Assembly: GCA_018066165.1 (NCBI GenBank)
Contig: JAGHRX010000098.1
Location: 1 to 23,323, forward strand
Direction of reading: 5' to 3'
Length of the DNA stretch: 23,323 bases
Origin: UBA1723 sp018066165
GTDB taxonomy: Bacteria; Bacteroidota; Bacteroidia; Bacteroidales; Paludibacteraceae
Positions 7,183-15,990 of the stretch are shown here, one piece after another. Under the pieces are notes generated by a model, which ran no database searches, was not told the DNA's origin, and was given only the letters and a program-made list of their open reading frames with translations. A program made the translations under genes and the position numbers. Positions within the stretch are counted from its first letter, which is position 1. Each line of letters starts with the position of its first letter.

Positions 7183-8523
7183 TTACTTGTTGATACGTAC
7201 AGCTTCATACTTGATTGGATAATCCATGTAGACATCCAAAATCTTACGCTCAAGGATGAATGAATACTTAGATCTCACGTAATCAGTAAGATAGTTGATG
7301 TAATTGTTTTGCTGCTGCAATAGATCCACACTGGTAATTGTTCCATATTTGAACTTCATATTGTATGCATCATAAACAGCCTTATATGCTTTTGTTCGTT
7401 TTTCGTTTACCTTGAACTGACGGTATGCAAGCTCTACATTCGCATGCTCCACAGCCACTGTCTGACGTAGTTTCAATTCTGCCTCCTGCAAATCCACCTC
7501 TGCCATCTTTGTCTGGATCTCGTTCATCTTCAAAGATGTCTTAGTCTTTCCCTTGTCGTAGATAGGAATAGACATTGACACTCCCAAATTCTGGCTGAAA
7601 CGGTCGGCAAGCTGGTTGCCGAAATCGTTGAACTTGCTATGACCTGTGCTCATACCGGCGCTTGCTGAGATAGTAGGGCGTCTGCCGGCACGTGTGATCT
7701 CCTCATTTATTCTTGCGACTTCGATATTCGACTTTGCCAAGATGATATCAGGATAAGTGTCGAGTGTACGCTGGATGGCTGTCTCTACACTTGGCATTTC
7801 AGCCAAAGCCTCCATGTCTGTTGTGTCTGGGTAGACGAGGGTTAGTTCGGCGTTTGGATCCATCGAAAGTGCAAGCTTTAGGTTTAGCAACGCATTATCA
7901 CGGTTGATCTGGCTGCTCTGTAGATTACACTCGTCGTTGGCATGCTGAGCCTGAAGAATTAGGTAGTCGCTCTCCAAGATTGTACCGACCTTGTATTTCT
8001 CCTCTCCCTGACGAAGCTGCTCTTCACTTGTCTCGATAATCACCTTCTGGTAGCGAAGCATCTCTTCTGATGAGAGTGCGTTTAGAAAATACTGAAGAAT
8101 CTTGATGATAAGGTTGTGGTCGTATTGCTCTGTGCGGACTACTGCGTTTCCCGCCTCAAGACGACTTTTCTCAATGTTATTCTTTATTGCGCGTCCCTGA
8201 TATAAAGTAATTCCCGCGTTGACGCCGATGTTTCCACCGATGTTGACGTCGCTATCACGTCCGGAGTGGGAAACCGATTCGGATATCGAACCGCTCACTT
8301 GTGGCTTACGGTTGTTCTTAGCCTGCTCGTAAGAATATTCGCTGACCTTTTCAGAGAGTTTCATGTTCTGTCGCTCCAGACTGTTGCCAAACGCATATTC
8401 AATACACTGCTCAAGAGTAAGGTTGTATCGCTCGTTTTGTGATGCCACATCGCCATCTGTCTGCGAGAAACCTGCACAGCAAAACAGGGATGCAGTTATC
8501 AGTGTTAGTATTTTCTTCTTCAT
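7183..8523 (-). CDS. TolC-family outer membrane efflux protein
   Basis: 446 aa with a signal peptide (MKKKILTLITASLFCCAGFS, residues 1-20). I chose the ATG at 8523 because it begins the signal peptide and lies about 15 nt after a predicted start of transcription; a longer reading frame upstream would include the promoter. Two outer-membrane-efflux-protein repeats follow. They show the typical start (YNLTLEQCIEYAFGNSLE), long amphipathic helices and the mid-protein marker of the second repeat (IQRTLDTYPDIILAKSNIEVAR). TolC-type trimers form the outer-membrane exit duct for MacAB-type and RND pumps. Being the first gene of the operon, it is followed by adaptor, ATPase and permease, so the full tripartite machine is encoded together. 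Substrates are unknown; macrolide export should not be assumed. Confidence 0.93.
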   Translation of the reverse strand: MKKKILTLITASLFCCAGFSQTDGDVASQNERYNLTLEQCIEYAFGNSLERQNMKLSEKVSEYSYEQAKNNRKPQVSGSISESVSHSGRDSDVNIGGNIGVNAGITLYQGRAIKNNIEKSRLEAGNAVVRTEQYDHNLIIKILQYFLNALSSEEMLRYQKVIIETSEEQLRQGEEKYKVGTILESDYLILQAQHANDECNLQSSQINRDNALLNLKLALSMDPNAELTLVYPDTTDMEALAEMPSVETAIQRTLDTYPDIILAKSNIEVARINEEITRAGRRPTISASAGMSTGHSKFNDFGNQLADRFSQNLGVSMSIPIYDKGKTKTSLKMNEIQTKMAEVDLQEAELKLRQTVAVEHANVELAYRQFKVNEKRTKAYKAVYDAYNMKFKYGTITSVDLLQQQNNYINYLTDYVRSKYSFILERKILDVYMDYPIKYEAVRINK

Positions 8524-8544
8524 ACAAATGCTATTATGATAATG

Positions 8545-8574
8545 CAAATATATTGTTTTTGTTGGTTTTTCAAA
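8545..8574 (-). promoter_or_regulatory. Promoter of the TolC-MacAB-type operon
   Basis: Read on the minus strand, TTTG (8574-8571) and TATATTTG (8552-8545) are separated by 18 nt. This is a full match to the Bacteroidota -33/-7 elements. Transcription would start near 8538, about 15 nt before the ATG at 8523. It lies between the TolC gene and the barrel gene upstream, so the efflux operon can be expressed separately. Confidence 0.75.
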
Positions 8575-8601
8575 CAAAATAGGGGTAAAAACACTAAATT
8601 A

Positions 8602-9867
8602 TTAATTTTGGGAATGTGCTCTTCTTTTTAGAATTCTTCTCTTCTTATGCGGTTTATGATGCTTATAGGCCCTGAAACCATAACATGTGCCGACGCGGTA
8701 AATCATATCGCTGACTTTGATTGGAGAAGATAAGATATTACCGTAGATGATTGATCCGAACACACTGATAAGATGGTGCTCACGTTGCCATATCCAGCTC
8801 ACTCTGCCGATTCCTCCGTTCTGGATGCGAGGCTCTCGGAGCGTCATATTGCTTGGCTTCATGTCTGTACGTTTTAGTAGAGTGATGTATGGCAGTACAG
8901 AAATATGCAGAAGAGTTTTTTTCTTAGTGACAAAGTTGTGAGCGTAACCTGCACTTAAATCCATACTTGCGTAGGATATCTCCGACGGTAAGATAAAATC
9001 CTCGTCTTCTATTATTTTGGGAAATTCCGCTGGATTTGCATTCATGTAAAATGTATGAAGCGACAGACCAAACAATGGACTTCCTGCACTTTTCTCCTGT
9101 CTCATGCTGTGGGAAAATGCGGCATTGTAGGAAAATCTTTTGTAGAAAGGAGCATAGTAGCTGTTGATCTGAATACGGAATGTTTTGATGTCGGCACTTG
9201 ACACATCTGTTTTGATTCTATTAAAATATAGATTGTTGCCTCTGGTTAGAATGGCACCCAAGTCGATGCCCCATGCGTCGCCATAATATCCAAAATTCAA
9301 ATCTGTATTGTATTCCGTTTTGTGCTTGTTGAAAGTCTTAAGGTTAAGACTGCCACCGAGTCCGAAATTACGATAGTAAATCCATAATCCTATTTTGTTG
9401 ATTTTGTCGGATGTGATTCTGCAGAAGTTTGGCAAAGTGTCGGACGAAGCATTCCATCTGAAGTTTGACTGGCTATTGAACGTATTAAAGTCGACTTTGA
9501 CCTGCAGACAATAGTCGTTGGTGGTGATGTAGTTGGTATCCACCGAGGTCTTCAACAAACGGGTGATCACTCTATCCCAGATATGTTTCTCCTCCTCGTA
9601 TTCTGTGACGTAGATATACTCTTCTCCTGGATGCAGACTGTCTATATAGATGTAGCTGTCGCTTTCCCTTTCGTATTCGATAGAGAAACGTTGTGATGCA
9701 GAATCTGAATAAATCTGAGACTCTATATAACTCCAATTCCCGTCTTCGTCTTCGTCTTCGTTTTCGTTTTCGTTAACGTTAACGTTAACGTCAACGTTAT
9801 CGTATGCCATCCCCCAAAAAGGAACGGCAATCAAGGCAATTATGACAAGCAGACGGTAGAGACGCAT
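8602..9867 (-). CDS. Outer-membrane beta-barrel-like protein (resembles DUF4421)
   Basis: 421 aa. A signal peptide (MRLYRLLVIIALIAVPFWGMA, 1-21) is followed by a dipeptide run of Asp-Val, Asn-Val, Asn-Glu and Asp-Glu (about 23-42), coded by a hexanucleotide array. The rest alternates polar and aromatic residues in the manner of outer membrane barrel strands, with many Tyr/Phe and short turns. The segment around SVDTNYITTNDYCLQVK and IGLWIYYRNFGLGGSLNL recalls DUF4421 proteins of Bacteroidota, but I cannot confirm this without a profile search. The C-terminus is basic (HKPHKKRRILKRRAHSQN), not the usual aromatic end. The start codon abuts the stop of the large MscS gene, so the two are surely co-transcribed and may work together across the envelope. 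Function unknown. Confidence 0.8.
   Translation of the reverse strand: MRLYRLLVIIALIAVPFWGMAYDNVDVNVNVNENENEDEDEDGNWSYIESQIYSDSASQRFSIEYERESDSYIYIDSLHPGEEYIYVTEYEEEKHIWDRVITRLLKTSVDTNYITTNDYCLQVKVDFNTFNSQSNFRWNASSDTLPNFCRITSDKINKIGLWIYYRNFGLGGSLNLKTFNKHKTEYNTDLNFGYYGDAWGIDLGAILTRGNNLYFNRIKTDVSSADIKTFRIQINSYYAPFYKRFSYNAAFSHSMRQEKSAGSPLFGLSLHTFYMNANPAEFPKIIEDEDFILPSEISYASMDLSAGYAHNFVTKKKTLLHISVLPYITLLKRTDMKPSNMTLREPRIQNGGIGRVSWIWQREHHLISVFGSIIYGNILSSPIKVSDMIYRVGTCYGFRAYKHHKPHKKRRILKRRAHSQN
9741..9800. repeat. Ten-unit hexanucleotide array CGTNNN inside the barrel-protein gene
   Basis: Plus-strand units in order are CGTCTT x3, CGTTTT x2, CGTTAA x3, CGTCAA and CGTTAT, running without a break. 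On the coding strand they give alternating Asp/Asn-Val, Asn-Glu and Asp-Glu pairs just after the signal peptide. Six-base steps keep the frame, so copy-number change would only lengthen or shorten the acidic run. Confidence 0.85.
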
Positions 9868-12693
9868 TTACTTATTGATGATGTGAATGTCTCGCTGAGG
9901 GAATGGAATCTGAATGCCTTTTTCGTTCAACGCATTGTATATTATCTCTTTTGCTTTTGAGACAATAACCAATTTGTTTTCCACCAATACCCACATCACA
10001 ACGTAAAGATCAACTGAACTGTCTCCAAAATCATTGAAAAGGACACTGATTTTCTTATCTGGATCGACGTTGGCTTTAGAACCAGTCTTCTCGTAATGCA
10101 TACAGTCAAGTTTTTCCACAAGAGTGTTTCTGACTTCTTCGATATTTGTGCCGTAAGCCACACCGACCGGCAACTTCACAAGCTCATAACCGTGGTTGCG
10201 AGTCAAGTTTTTGAATGTCTTTGTGAAAAGCGTTGAGTTAAGGAATGCGATGACGCATCCGTCCAAAGTGATGAGCTGTGTGCTCTGATATGTGATCGAC
10301 TCAACCTTTCCTCTCACACCGTCGCACTCAATGAAATCGCCAACTCTCACGCGTCGCCCTGTCATAAGAGAGATGCCATAGAAGAAGTTGTTGAGCATAT
10401 CACGCATGGCGAATCCGAGACCGGTGGCAAGACCAGCAGTTACGATTGAAATACCGCTCTTTGGCACCTGTAGCAAAAACAAGATGAAAATGAAGTAGAT
10501 TCCCCACACAACGATGGAAATCAAATTGTTGGCAAGAGAGATGTTGGCTCTCTCTATCTCATGAGCCTCTCTGTGCTTAAGCTTCAAATGCTTGTAGATG
10601 GAGCGGAGAATGTATGATAGAAATTTGAATATGAAGTAGAATTCCGACACAACAACCAATTTGAACAACGACAACTGACACAAATCCTCAATGTCGAGGA
10701 AGTTAGTGAAGAAGATATCCTTGCACATTGCTGTCAAATCGAAGATGTCTGTGGCGATATAGATGCAAAGAAGGAATGAAAGCACCGCAGCCACAGGAAT
10801 CAAACACATTGTCACAAGATCCAGGAACCATGTGTAGGTGATGTTGTCGCCCTGGTTTGTCTGTAGCTCAATAATCTTTTTGTTAAGAGCCTTTTCGTAA
10901 TCCTTGGTAGGCGTCTCTGGCTCCATTACGCCATTCTTTTTAAGGATATGTTTAGCCACTTTGTTTTTCTCGAACTCCTTCATGTATTCCGAGACGAATG
11001 TCAAAGCCTGGACACAAGTGAGCTGAACCAACCACCAGATGAACACTTCCACAGCCAATAGAGCGTATCCGAGCCATGCCATTACGCATGCCACTGTCAT
11101 GATTGAAAGCGAGATCCACGCATAAATCTCGTCGTATTTAGGAATATTTGAGTGATGCTTTTTCACCGAACGGAATCCCCAGATTGTGAAGATGATAAGC
11201 ATAGGAGGGAATAGGATCACCACAAGATTGTTCGGAACAAACAAAATACGGAAGATGATGATCACAAGTCCCATTATCAGAATAGGGAAGTAGCATGAAA
11301 ATGCACTTTTAATCTGGTATTTGTTTGTGCGGTAAACCAAAGAAAGAGTGATCGCAGCAATCAAAAGCATATACTCAATTAGTCGGGAACATGCCATTGC
11401 CAAGAAATTCTGGCTTGTAAATATCTGTGGTAAAGTACACAATATCGTAAATAGAAGGCATGTTAGAGAAAGAGCATAGTAAGGTATGAATTCCTCTTTG
11501 AACTTTTTCTTGCCGAATTTCTTTAGACAGAACCATGCGATGGCAGCTGCCAATAGTAAGACGACAAAAATCGACAAGATAAGGACAATGATGGTTGTGC
11601 CACCCCAATCTGAGTGAACATTGGAATTGTTGCTTACATACTTATCTTTAATGTCGTTGCTTGCATTGTCGTAGTATGACGGAAAATTCTTAAGTACAGA
11701 GACGTAGTTATTGCCACCGTTGGTGAAAATACTCTGTTGGATTGATTCGTATTTGCCAAGAGCGTAGTCGTTGACGGATTTTAATCGAGATTCAACACGT
11801 TCGTAAAGAGCTTTGTCTTTAATGATATGGTCGCGTATAGAGATATAGTCGGCAAGGATCTTCTTTGACAAAGCCACACATGAGTCACGCTCCACCTGAC
11901 TTGGTTCAGAAAGCATAAAATCTTTCAGATTGGCCATGAAGAGTTTAGCCGATTTAGGTATCGACGGTACTTTGATAGAGTCGTTGACAATCTTTTCCTG
12001 CTCATTCATCTCTTTGGTGATCTCTCTCGCTTTGGCAAGCATAAAACTGTCTTGCTTGGCTTCCATGATCTTCATGTTCTCCTCTGCCGACGTAGAAGTT
12101 GTGTCGCCGCCAAGATGCTTACCAAAGATATTGATGCCTGTGCCTTTAGCGGTTGAATCGGACAACGATTTGCCGTATTTCTCAGCCTCGTATGCGGCAG
12201 TTGCTTTTGCAACTGCTTTATTTATAGAGTCTTCTTTCATTTTGACAACTCTCAAGCTGTCGAAATTGAATCTTTTCTTTCTTGGTGGAATATTCTCCAA
12301 CGCCTCAATCAACAAAGTGTAGCGCTTGATCTCGTTGTCGAGCTTCTTAATGCTTGCGTCGAAAGGCATTCTCTTGTTTTTGAAGTTGCGATACTGAGTA
12401 GTTGCCTCATGGCAAGCGTATGCCATATCAAAAATATAGTCTTGCTTTTGGCTATAAAGCATCAAAGCTATTTTTTCACTCTCTTGTATTGTCTTTAATG
12501 CTTCTCTGTGCTGTTTCACATTTAAGCTGTCATAACTCTTCATCATGTCGAGCTCTTCCTTATATGTTTTCTCCAGTTCGGCTTTTAGCACGCTCACTGT
12601 CATATCTAGGTTTTGCTCGTTGAGAACGGCAAGGACTTGCGTGTAGAATGTAAATAATAGGATAAGGACTCCTAAGAATCTATTTTTCATCAT
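9868..12693 (-). CDS. Large MscS-family mechanosensitive channel with long N-terminal extracytoplasmic domain
   Basis: 941 aa from the ATG at 12693 (the ATG at 12690 is equally possible). The frame runs on to a TTG at 12723, but that start would overlap the predicted -7 element. A signal peptide (MMKNRFLGVLILLFTFYTQVLA) leads to about 330 residues of charged, largely helical extracytoplasmic sequence. Some eight membrane segments follow from about residue 357. The MscS core is near the C-terminus: pore-lining helix around SIVTAGLATGLGFAMRDML (about 749-767), then the beta domain with VRVGDFIECDGVRGKV and the family ending IPFPQRDIHI. Size and layout recall MscK/MscM-type channels, which open on membrane tension to release solutes during osmotic downshock. 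The barrel gene follows with no gap. Confidence 0.92.
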   Translation of the reverse strand: MMKNRFLGVLILLFTFYTQVLAVLNEQNLDMTVSVLKAELEKTYKEELDMMKSYDSLNVKQHREALKTIQESEKIALMLYSQKQDYIFDMAYACHEATTQYRNFKNKRMPFDASIKKLDNEIKRYTLLIEALENIPPRKKRFNFDSLRVVKMKEDSINKAVAKATAAYEAEKYGKSLSDSTAKGTGINIFGKHLGGDTTSTSAEENMKIMEAKQDSFMLAKAREITKEMNEQEKIVNDSIKVPSIPKSAKLFMANLKDFMLSEPSQVERDSCVALSKKILADYISIRDHIIKDKALYERVESRLKSVNDYALGKYESIQQSIFTNGGNNYVSVLKNFPSYYDNASNDIKDKYVSNNSNVHSDWGGTTIIVLILSIFVVLLLAAAIAWFCLKKFGKKKFKEEFIPYYALSLTCLLFTILCTLPQIFTSQNFLAMACSRLIEYMLLIAAITLSLVYRTNKYQIKSAFSCYFPILIMGLVIIIFRILFVPNNLVVILFPPMLIIFTIWGFRSVKKHHSNIPKYDEIYAWISLSIMTVACVMAWLGYALLAVEVFIWWLVQLTCVQALTFVSEYMKEFEKNKVAKHILKKNGVMEPETPTKDYEKALNKKIIELQTNQGDNITYTWFLDLVTMCLIPVAAVLSFLLCIYIATDIFDLTAMCKDIFFTNFLDIEDLCQLSLFKLVVVSEFYFIFKFLSYILRSIYKHLKLKHREAHEIERANISLANNLISIVVWGIYFIFILFLLQVPKSGISIVTAGLATGLGFAMRDMLNNFFYGISLMTGRRVRVGDFIECDGVRGKVESITYQSTQLITLDGCVIAFLNSTLFTKTFKNLTRNHGYELVKLPVGVAYGTNIEEVRNTLVEKLDCMHYEKTGSKANVDPDKKISVLFNDFGDSSVDLYVVMWVLVENKLVIVSKAKEIIYNALNEKGIQIPFPQRDIHIINK

Positions 12694-12720
12694 TAATTTG
12701 TGATATATTGAAATTATCTG

Positions 12721-12750
12721 CAAAATTAGTCAATTACATTAATTTACGAA
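12721..12750 (-). promoter_or_regulatory. Probable promoter of the MscS-barrel operon
   Basis: Read on the minus strand, TAATTTTG (12728-12721) fits the -7 consensus TAnnTTTG exactly. At an 18-nt spacing lies TTCG (12750-12747), a one-mismatch -33 element. The start would be near 12714, about 21-24 nt before the ATG pair at 12693/12690. The -33 element is weak, so confidence is moderate. Confidence 0.45.
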
Positions 12751-12929
12751 TATGATTTTGTTAAGATTCATTGGATAAATGACCAAAATGATTGGATTAA
12801 ATGATTTTTTCTGGCTTTTATTTTGATAATTGTTGTATATAAATTTATTTTGTAAGTGCATGAATTTGTTAAATGGTTCCCCAAATTGATGCGAGTGTAT
12901 GTGTGAACCAAAAAAAGGATTAATATATT

Positions 12930-14633
12930 ATGGACTTTAAGAAAGATGTTTTAGTTGCTGCGTTGGCAGTGCCTATGTGCACAATGACTGCCGACATGTC
13001 GTTACAGACAAACCAGATTGGTTATCCGGCACAGTCAGTCAAGCAGGCGATGATCTGCAATTCTACCGTTTCTGAATATTCTATTGTTGATGCCAAGAGT
13101 GGGACAGTGGTCTACAAGGATTCCCTTCCAAAGTCGAAATCATGGAGAACATCAGGTGATAATGTCACTTGGGCTGATTTCACTAAATTCTCTATACCAG
13201 GTGAGTATAAGTTGAAGATTGGAGACAAGGAGTCTGCTCCTTTCAAGGTGCAGAAGAACGGTCATGTTTACGACGAGGTTTTGTCTCAGACAATTAAAGG
13301 ATTCTATTTCTGGCGTTGCAGCACTCCGATTGAAAGCAAGTTTGCCAAGTTCAATGGTGTTGATTACTCTCGTAGGGCAGGACATCCTGATGATAAAGTT
13401 ACTGTCTACACAAATGCCAAGGGAGCAAAAGCACATCGTGATGCCCATGGCGGATGGTACGACGCGGGTGATTATGGAAAATATACTGTGAATGCATCTA
13501 TCACGCTTCACACTTTGCTTACTGCATATCAGTTGAATCCATCGTATTTTGATGGACTTGATTTGAATATTCCTGAAAGTGGCAACCATACTGCAGATAT
13601 CCTTGATGAGTGTATGTATGAGTTGAAGTGGATGCTTACAATGCAGGATGAGGCCGACGGTAGCGTATACAATAAGGTCACTACACTTCAGTTCCCAGAC
13701 ATGATTATGCCAGCCGACGATAAGAAAGAGCGTTTCTTGATCGGTAAGTCAATGGATTGCGCATACGATTTCGCAGCCACAATGGCTTTGGCATCACGCG
13801 TCTACAAAGGGAACACGGATTATCCTGATTTCTCAGAGAAAGCGATGCTTGCTGCAAAGAGAGCATACGATTGGGCTTCATCACAGCGTCATTATGTGAT
13901 GTTCCAGAACCCTAATGATTGTAACACAGGATCATACGCGTCAAGTGAGATGAAGGACGAGCAGTTCTGGGCCGCATCAGAGATGTTGATCTCAACAGGT
14001 GATGCCAAGTATGCTTCAGTTCTAAAGTTGAATCAGTATTTCTCAGTGCCTTTCTGGGGAGAAGTCAGCACACTTGGTTTGATCTCAATGATGCTTAATG
14101 AGGATGCATTGCAGGAGAAGGTAGACGTGAAGATGGTAGAGAAGAAGTTCAAGGAACTTGCCGACGACCTTCTTTCAATATATAACGAAAGCGTAGGACG
14201 TGTGCCATTGAGAGAGTACTTCTGGGGATCTAACGGACAGGTGGCAAACTCAGGTATGGTGCTTGCGATGGCTTGTAAGAAATTGAATTCAGAGAAGTAT
14301 TTGGCTGCAGCTCAATATTGTCTTGACTATATCCTTGGTGCAAATGCTACAGGTTACTGCTTCGTGACTGGATTCGGTCCAAAGTCACCAGTTAATATCC
14401 ACGACCGTAGAAGCATTGCCGACGGTATCAGCACACCAATCCCAGGATATTTGGTAGGTGGCCCTTCGCTTGACCAGACATCAGACTGTGGCAACAGCGC
14501 ATATCCAACAGTTAAGTATGCGGCAAAGACATATCTTGATATGTCATGTAGCTACTCTACAAATGAGATCGCCCTTAACTGGAATGCTCCGCTTGTTTCG
14601 TTGCTCTCACAGATTGTAAATGCTTATAAGTAA
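12930..14633 (+). CDS. GH9 endoglucanase with N-terminal Ig-like (CelD_N) domain
   Basis: 567 aa. A hydrophobic leader (about 7-20) is a probable signal peptide. An Ig-like CelD_N module (about 24-107, LQTNQIGYPAQSVKQAMI to APFKV) precedes a full GH9 (alpha/alpha)6 catalytic domain to the end. The catalytic marks are complete: GGWYDAGDYGKY (174-185) with Asp178/Asp181 as nucleophile-water residues, HDRRS (491-495), and the proton donor Glu546 in STNEIALNWNAPL. GH9 enzymes with this module cut beta-1,4-glucan chains with inversion. There is no T9SS tail or carbohydrate-binding module, so the product may be periplasmic or freely secreted, in contrast to the second GH9 at 21460. It is a single gene with its own terminator. 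AGGA at about 12915 is the likely ribosome site. No clear promoter is visible in the 236-nt gap before it. Confidence 0.95.
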   Translation: MDFKKDVLVAALAVPMCTMTADMSLQTNQIGYPAQSVKQAMICNSTVSEYSIVDAKSGTVVYKDSLPKSKSWRTSGDNVTWADFTKFSIPGEYKLKIGDKESAPFKVQKNGHVYDEVLSQTIKGFYFWRCSTPIESKFAKFNGVDYSRRAGHPDDKVTVYTNAKGAKAHRDAHGGWYDAGDYGKYTVNASITLHTLLTAYQLNPSYFDGLDLNIPESGNHTADILDECMYELKWMLTMQDEADGSVYNKVTTLQFPDMIMPADDKKERFLIGKSMDCAYDFAATMALASRVYKGNTDYPDFSEKAMLAAKRAYDWASSQRHYVMFQNPNDCNTGSYASSEMKDEQFWAASEMLISTGDAKYASVLKLNQYFSVPFWGEVSTLGLISMMLNEDALQEKVDVKMVEKKFKELADDLLSIYNESVGRVPLREYFWGSNGQVANSGMVLAMACKKLNSEKYLAAAQYCLDYILGANATGYCFVTGFGPKSPVNIHDRRSIADGISTPIPGYLVGGPSLDQTSDCGNSAYPTVKYAAKTYLDMSCSYSTNEIALNWNAPLVSLLSQIVNAYK

Positions 14634-14657
14634 AATATAGTTTTGAAAATATATATT

Positions 14658-14687
14658 GGAGACGCGAGAAATTGCGTCTCCTTTTTT
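14658..14687 (+). terminator. Terminator after the first GH9 gene
   Basis: A perfect 8-bp stem GGAGACGC / GCGTCTCC (14658-14665 with 14674-14681) with an 8-nt loop is followed by six T. It lies 24 nt after the GH9 stop and separates that gene from the CHASE2 operon. Confidence 0.88.
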
Positions 14688-14788
14688 ATGATTTTATTCT
14701 CATAAAATTCCCTCTAATTTCATCAGTTTGCAATTTTTTTTACTAAATTGCGAAAAATTTAGTTTTTCCTTACGAAGAATTTAAAAGT

Positions 14789-15964
14789 ATGAGTGATAAA
14801 ATGGTGAAATTTTGCCGCTATATGAGGCAGAGCGTCGGCACATTGTTGGTGACAATTGGAGTGTGCATATTGGTCGCTGTACTCGCTTTCTCGTGGGCAT
14901 TCTTGAACCCGATCGCTCGTGCACTGGATGCTATCGCGTTTACTGATAATTATTTATATACAGAGAACTTAAAGGAAGGTGATATGGATTACTGCATGGA
15001 CGTTGCTTTCGTCAACATGGCAGGAGTCCACTCAAGATTGGAAATTGCGGAAGGCCTTGATTATATTTCTAAGTTAGGTCCTAAAGTTGTGGCGATGGAC
15101 TGCATCTTCAGCCACAATATTTCGTCGGATTCATTAGAGAATGATAGTCTTCGCAACGTCATCTCAAGAATTCCAAATTTTATCTCTGCTCAGCGTATTG
15201 TGAAGATGGGCGACACAGTTGCCGTGGAGGAATCTTTCTACCATGATGTCTGCTATAACGCGAGTGTGAATATCGACGAGGGAATTGTGAGATACTTCTA
15301 TCCCGACTCAGTCACTGTCGGCGGATTGACGCTCCCTTCTTTTGTGGGTGAGATCCTTCGTCTTGGTTTCCCTGATAAGTATGAGATGCTTCAGGATCGA
15401 GGAAATGATGAGGAGCTTATCAATTACAAGAAGATGCAGGTCGACGTGTTTGATATGCGTAAGATGCTTGATATGGAGCTTTTCCTTGATACTTTCGATA
15501 TCCAGGACAGAGTTATCCTTGTAGGTGATATGGACGACTTGAGAGATTATCACACTATCGCAACTGAACTTTATGGTATGCGTCGTATCAACGGTACGTT
15601 GATTCATGCCTACAGTATAGCCACTGCGACTAAAGATAATCGTCTTATTACGAATATGTCCGACGGTTGGGCAATCATCTGGGGATTGATTATCACTCTT
15701 GCCTTCAACTATTTCTGTTGTTGGGCTTACGAGGCTTACGAAAAGACAAACGGCATGATTATCAACTTCACTCAGCTTGGCTTCCTTCTTGGAATGATGC
15801 TGTTGGGAGGTTTGACATTCATCAACTTCAGATACAATCTCAACTATACCTACGCTATGATCGGTGTGGGATTAGGTGGATTCAGTAGTGAGCTTTGGTT
15901 GTGGCTTGAGTCTCTTGCCCCTTACCAGTGGTTGGCGAAGAAATGGCCGTGGTTAAATATGTAA
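14789..15964 (+). CDS. CHASE2-domain membrane protein without a cytoplasmic output domain
   Basis: 391 aa. One membrane segment (about 17-38) precedes an extracytoplasmic CHASE2 sensor domain (about 50-285). Typical marks are VVAMDCIFS (100-108), the RVILVGDMDD strand (241-250) and the closing NGTLIHAYSIATAT (268-281). Three membrane helices then follow (about 292-311, 327-346, 352-370), the usual CHASE2 ending. In well-known CHASE2 proteins a cyclase, kinase or diguanylate cyclase follows these helices. Here only about 20 residues remain (LAPYQWLAKKWPWLNM), so the signal must pass to a partner. The gene is first in a tight operon, 26 nt before the caspase-fold gene. The stimulus sensed is unknown. 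Domain identity is from family resemblance; partnership with the next two genes is inferred from spacing. Confidence 0.88.
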   Translation: MSDKMVKFCRYMRQSVGTLLVTIGVCILVAVLAFSWAFLNPIARALDAIAFTDNYLYTENLKEGDMDYCMDVAFVNMAGVHSRLEIAEGLDYISKLGPKVVAMDCIFSHNISSDSLENDSLRNVISRIPNFISAQRIVKMGDTVAVEESFYHDVCYNASVNIDEGIVRYFYPDSVTVGGLTLPSFVGEILRLGFPDKYEMLQDRGNDEELINYKKMQVDVFDMRKMLDMELFLDTFDIQDRVILVGDMDDLRDYHTIATELYGMRRINGTLIHAYSIATATKDNRLITNMSDGWAIIWGLIITLAFNYFCCWAYEAYEKTNGMIINFTQLGFLLGMMLLGGLTFINFRYNLNYTYAMIGVGLGGFSSELWLWLESLAPYQWLAKKWPWLNM

Positions 15965-15990
15965 TGAAATGATATAAATTCGATTTAGAG

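Noticed and set aside
8524..8577. Longer N-terminus of the TolC gene from 8577
   Set aside because: The segment covers the promoter elements and precedes a clear signal peptide that begins at the ATG at 8523.
9741..9800. CRISPR-like or regulatory non-coding array
   Set aside because: The units are six bases long, contiguous and in frame inside a coding gene; there are no spacers.
12694..12723. TTG start at 12723 for the MscS gene
   Set aside because: It would overlap the predicted -7 element and put a non-signal stretch before a clear signal peptide that begins at the ATG at 12693 or 12690.
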